This document shows, piece by piece, positions 6,815 to 9,393 of a stretch of DNA of 9,393 nucleotides (its first letter is position 1; each line of letters starts with the position of its first letter). The DNA is from Actinomycetes bacterium (GTDB taxonomy: Bacteria; Actinomycetota; CALGFH01). The translations under genes and the position numbers were made by a program. The stretch covers positions 1 through 9,393 of the forward strand of contig JASLBL010000579.1 of NCBI GenBank assembly GCA_030146615.1, written 5' to 3'. The notes beneath the pieces were generated by a model that did not search any database, was not told the DNA's origin, and saw only the letters and a list, made by a program, of their open reading frames with translations.

Positions 6815-7627
6815 GTGTCCGCGCCATCCAAGACCCGCTCCCAGCTTGCCCCTGCACCGCCCTCGCCCTCGCGGCGCTATCAGTCGCTTGGCTACCGCAC
6901 CAAGCGGGTCCTGCTCGGCCCGGCCCTGCGGACTTCCCAGCTGGTGCACGAGCGCATCACCAAGCGGGTCGCCCTGGCGGTCTTCTCCTCCGACCCGATC
7001 TCCTCCACCGCCTATGCCACCGAGGAGATCCTGCTGGTGCTGGTGTTCGCCGGCGCCGCCGCCACCGGCCTGGCGCTGCCGCTGTCGGTCGCCATCACCG
7101 GGCTGCTCGGCATCCTAGTGCTCTCCTACCGGCAGATCATCAAGGCCTACAGCTCCTCGGGCGGGGCCTATGTGGTCAGTCGGGACAACTTCGGCCCCCT
7201 GGTCGCCTCGGTCGCCGGCTCAGCCCTGATCATTGACTACATCCTGACCGTGGCCGTCAGCGTGGCTGCCGGCACCGCCGCGCTCACCTCGGCCTTCCAC
7301 GCACTGGAGCCCTGGCGGGTGCCGATCGCGGTCGGGTTCGTGGTCCTGCTGGCCTGGGGCAACCTACGCGGCATCCGCGAGTCCGGGCGGATGTTCGCCG
7401 TCCCCACCTACATCTATGTCTTCGGCATGGCCGGGGTGGTGCTGCTCGGCATCTGGCGCTGGGCCTTCGGCGACCTCGGCCCCGTCCATTACGGGCCCAC
7501 CGAGACCCCCCAGCTGGAAGGCTTCGGCGCGGCCCTGGTCCCGGTGTCGCTGTTCCTGGTCCTGCACGCCTTCTCCGCCGGCGTAACCGCCCTGACCGGG
7601 GTGGAGGCGATCTCCACGCCGGCGTAA
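6815..7627 (+). CDS. KimA-like potassium/proton symporter (KUP/APC superfamily), N-terminal part
   Basis: From the GTG at 6815 (GGAG ten bases upstream) about 260 genuine residues precede the break. A short basic N-tail leads to RTSQLVHERITKRVALAVFS and about six membrane segments. The segments carry the residues that, as I recall, line the K+ sites of Bacillus subtilis KimA, with the same spacing: D60 and Y67 (SSDPISSTAY), D141, Y142, T145 and S149 (IDYILTVAVS), T261 and E264 (TGVE). KimA imports K+ with protons at low external K+. The sequence then enters a second copy of a 41-bp repeat and stops at TAA (7625-7627). Earlier in-frame GTG at 6704 lies inside the operator repeats and is unlikely. 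Amino-acid permease is the alternative family reading. Confidence 0.82.
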   Translation: MSAPSKTRSQLAPAPPSPSRRYQSLGYRTKRVLLGPALRTSQLVHERITKRVALAVFSSDPISSTAYATEEILLVLVFAGAAATGLALPLSVAITGLLGILVLSYRQIIKAYSSSGGAYVVSRDNFGPLVASVAGSALIIDYILTVAVSVAAGTAALTSAFHALEPWRVPIAVGFVVLLAWGNLRGIRESGRMFAVPTYIYVFGMAGVVLLGIWRWAFGDLGPVHYGPTETPQLEGFGAALVPVSLFLVLHAFSAGVTALTGVEAISTPA

Positions 7628-7657
7628 CCGCCCTGACCGGGGTGGAGGCGATCTCCA
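7576..7657 (+). repeat. Perfect 41-bp tandem duplication inside the transporter gene
   Basis: Bases 7576-7616 and 7617-7657 are identical. Because 41 is not a multiple of three, the second copy shifts the reading frame and brings a TAA into frame. Removing one copy joins AGVTALTGVEAIS to NGVSAFKRP and restores one 665-residue protein. The duplicated part encodes the conserved TGVE ion-site helix. Confidence 0.97.
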
Positions 7658-8853
7658 ACGGGGTGTCGGCCTTCAAGCGACCAGAGGCCCGCAACGCCCG
7701 CACCACCCTGGTGTTCATGGCCCTCATCATGGCGTTCCTGTTCGTCGGCATCACCTTCCTGGCCACCCGCATTGACGCCCGCCCCTTCGCCGACGGCAAC
7801 CCCACCCTGGTCGCCCAACTCGCCCAACACGTGCTCGACAACCCGGCCGCCTTCATCGCCATCCAGGTGGCCACCCTGCTGATCCTGGTCCTGGCGGCCA
7901 ACACCTCCTTCTCCAGCTTCCCGCTGCTGGCCTCCTTCGCCGCCGACGACGCCATCCTGCCCCGCCAGCTCCGCAAGCGCGGCCACCGTCTGGTCCACTC
8001 CAACGGCATCCTGGTCTTGTCGGCCGCGGCCATCTTCCTGGTGATCGCCTTCCGGGCCGACACCCACCAGCTGATCCCGCTGTATGCCATCGGAGTGGTC
8101 ACCTCTTTCACCCTCTCCCAGGCCGGCATGGCCCGCCGCCACCTGCGCCGGCGCGAGCCCGGCTGGCGCAAGGGGCTGCTGATCACCGCCAGCGGCGCAA
8201 CCGTCACCCTGGGCGCCCTGATCGTCATCGCCATCACCAAGTTCGCCGACGGCGCCTGGATGGTGTGCGTCGCCATCCCCGCCCTGGTAGTGCTGTTGCA
8301 GCGGGTCCAGCGGACCTACCGCGGCGAGGTCGACCAGCTGCGGGTGGAGGCCTCCCAGCGCCTGGCCCCACCCAAGCCCCGCCACGAGGTCATGGTGCTG
8401 CTGGAAGACCTGGATCAGGCGGCCCTGGCCGCGCTGCAGTACGCCCGCCAGCTGAATCCGCTGACGGTCACCGCCGTGCACATCGCGGTCGACCCCGACC
8501 ACGCCCGAGAGCTGGCCCGGCTCTGGGCCAAGGTCCACATCCCGATCCCCTTGGAGCTGGTCGACGCCCCCGACCGCAACCTGCCCGCCACGGTGGAGGA
8601 AACCGTGGCCGAGCGGGTCCGGCCCGACACCGAGGTCACCGTGCTGGTCCCAAGGCGCCGCTATGTCGGCTTCTGGCGCCGCGTGCTGCACGACCAGACC
8701 TCGGCCGAACTCACCAAGGTGCTCAGCGAGTTGGACAACGTTAACGTCACCATCGTGCCGTTCCGGCTCCGCCACCGCCGCCTCCAGTCGGTTTCCTCCG
8801 ATGGCCCTACCACCGCCACAACCCGACCGCCACACCGTCAACCATCCCCGTGA
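7642..8853 (+). CDS. KimA-like potassium/proton symporter, C-terminal part
   Basis: Downstream of the duplication the protein continues in another frame for about 400 residues. It has further membrane helices with LAANTSFSSFPLLAS, the LPRQLRKRGHRL loop, SNGI, and LIPLYAIGVVTSFTLSQ, whose Tyr corresponds to the K+-site Tyr377 of B. subtilis KimA as I recall it. After LLQRVQRTYRGEV comes a soluble domain of about 135 residues (from PRHEVMVLLEDLD to VTIVPFRLRHRR) of universal-stress-protein-like make-up; in KimA the cytosolic domain mediates dimerisation. The GTG at 7642 (inside the repeat) is only the first start codon in frame, not a likely true start. The gene ends at TGA 8851-8853. Both parts together give 665 residues, against about 607 for KimA. 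Confidence 0.82.
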   Translation: MEAISNGVSAFKRPEARNARTTLVFMALIMAFLFVGITFLATRIDARPFADGNPTLVAQLAQHVLDNPAAFIAIQVATLLILVLAANTSFSSFPLLASFAADDAILPRQLRKRGHRLVHSNGILVLSAAAIFLVIAFRADTHQLIPLYAIGVVTSFTLSQAGMARRHLRRREPGWRKGLLITASGATVTLGALIVIAITKFADGAWMVCVAIPALVVLLQRVQRTYRGEVDQLRVEASQRLAPPKPRHEVMVLLEDLDQAALAALQYARQLNPLTVTAVHIAVDPDHARELARLWAKVHIPIPLELVDAPDRNLPATVEETVAERVRPDTEVTVLVPRRRYVGFWRRVLHDQTSAELTKVLSELDNVNVTIVPFRLRHRRLQSVSSDGPTTATTRPPHRQPSP

Positions 8854-9012
8854 CTGCAGTTCAGAGAAATGGCGGCGTCGCCGCAACCCGCTCCCGGCAA
8901 GCAGTTCCAGGCAGGGACAGCGTTGAGAAACGGTCGCTTCTGCGACAGCCGCCGCGGCCGCCTGGCGATAGGCCCTGGGCGCGTCCAGAACTCGTGTCCG
9001 AAATCAATGTCG

Positions 9013-9039
9013 CACAACCACCGGTGTCAGACGGTTGTG
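9013..9039. repeat. 7-bp inverted repeat upstream of the recombinase
   Basis: CACAACC (9013-9019) and GGTTGTG (9033-9039) are perfect arms around 13 bases. AGACGGT also occurs twice in a direct 12-base step (9029, 9041). The cluster ends a few bases before the recombinase ATG and could be a resolvase binding subsite or operator; the remaining spacer 8854-9012 shows nothing else I can name. Confidence 0.35.
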
Positions 9040-9053
9040 AGACGGTCAGCGGC

Positions 9054-9393
9054 ATGGGTCATCTGCTCGGCTATGCCCGCGTCTCCACCACTGACCAGCA
9101 CCCGCAGCTCCAGGTCGACGCCATCACTGCGGCCGGCTGCTACCGAGTGTTCACTGAGACCGCCGGCGGCGCCGCCGCCGACCGCCCTGTCCTCGAGCAG
9201 GTCCTGGACCAGCTCCGCCCCGGCGACACACCCTGGTCGTCTGGAAACTGGACCGGCTCGGCCGGTCGCTGCGCCACCTGGTCGACACCGTCACCGGCCT
9301 GGCCGACCGCGGTGTTGGGTTCCGCAGCCTTCAGGAGGCGATCGATACCACCACTCCTGGCGGCAAGCTCGTCTTCCACGTGTTTGCCGCCCT
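9054..9393 (+). pseudogene. Serine recombinase (resolvase/invertase family), 5' part, frameshifted
   Basis: The ATG at 9054 opens MGHLLGYARVSTTDQHPQLQ, the N-terminus of a resolvase/invertase with catalytic Ser11 in YARVST. It continues through ETAGGAAADRPVLEQVLDQLRPGD. At GACACACCC (9225-9233) two bases too many (an AC repeat unit) shift the frame. In the other frame the expected LVVWKLDRLGRSLRHLV follows, with the two active-site arginines of the DRLGRS motif, then TPGGKLVFHVFAA, cut by the window end. The intact protein would cut and rejoin DNA through a 5'-phosphoserine link, as in Tn3-like resolution or inversion. The C-terminal helix-turn-helix lies outside. A GTG at 9024 in frame is a less likely start. 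The family call is secure; the element it belongs to is not visible. Confidence 0.85.

Noticed and set aside
8872..8884. GCGGC-GTC-GCCGC hairpin after the transporter stop as a terminator
   Set aside because: Only a 5-bp stem and no T-run follows; chance symmetry is likely in GC-rich DNA.
7489..8886. 465-codon open frame on the minus strand opposite the transporter
   Set aside because: It is rich in Gly, Gln, Asp and His from reading antisense to GC-rich codons, has no recognisable motif, and the plus strand encodes clear transporter motifs.

Overview
The window looks like a piece of a high-GC actinobacterial genome (very G/C-rich third codon positions, GTG/TTG starts, protein types common in Actinomycetota). 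No ribosomal or taxonomic marker is present, so this is inference. Its theme is potassium homeostasis, set among mobile-element debris.

Left edge (1-334): the start of a TlpA/thioredoxin-like gene stops just after its CPHC active site, followed by a frameshifted remnant that resembles an IS110-family transposase N-terminus. Next, on the minus strand, come two intact overlapping genes for a Ktr/Trk potassium channel: the membrane subunit KtrB/TrkH (993-2354) and its NAD-binding RCK regulator KtrA/TrkA (335-1000). Upstream of them (2355-3215) lie about 860 bases with no convincing gene.

Middle (3216-4400): a junk segment. It holds the N-terminal part of a phage-type tyrosine integrase, fused at a perfect 16-bp palindrome to a TetR-family regulator that has lost its DNA-binding domain, then an internally deleted IS5-family transposase on the minus strand.

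Right half (4409-8853): a KdpE-type response regulator and a KdpD-like sensor kinase form a minus-strand operon with TGATG overlap. Divergent from them is a large KimA-like K+/H+ symporter of the KUP/APC superfamily. No kdpFABC pump is visible. Between the kinase and the transporter sit four helically phased GGTTC(C)TT repeats, the layout bound by OmpR/PhoB-type regulators such as KdpE, so the two-component system plausibly controls the KimA-like transporter and itself. The kinase is broken by a one-base deletion just before its H-box. The transporter is broken by a 41-bp tandem duplication exactly at its conserved TGVE ion-site motif.

Right edge (9054-9393): the start of a serine recombinase/resolvase, frameshifted by an extra AC dinucleotide and cut off by the window end.

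Small indels recur in the window (IS110 remnant, integrase, TetR, IS5, kinase, transporter, resolvase). Either the locus is decaying or the assembly contains errors. The damaged kinase and transporter are otherwise so well preserved that sequence error or very recent mutation must be considered.
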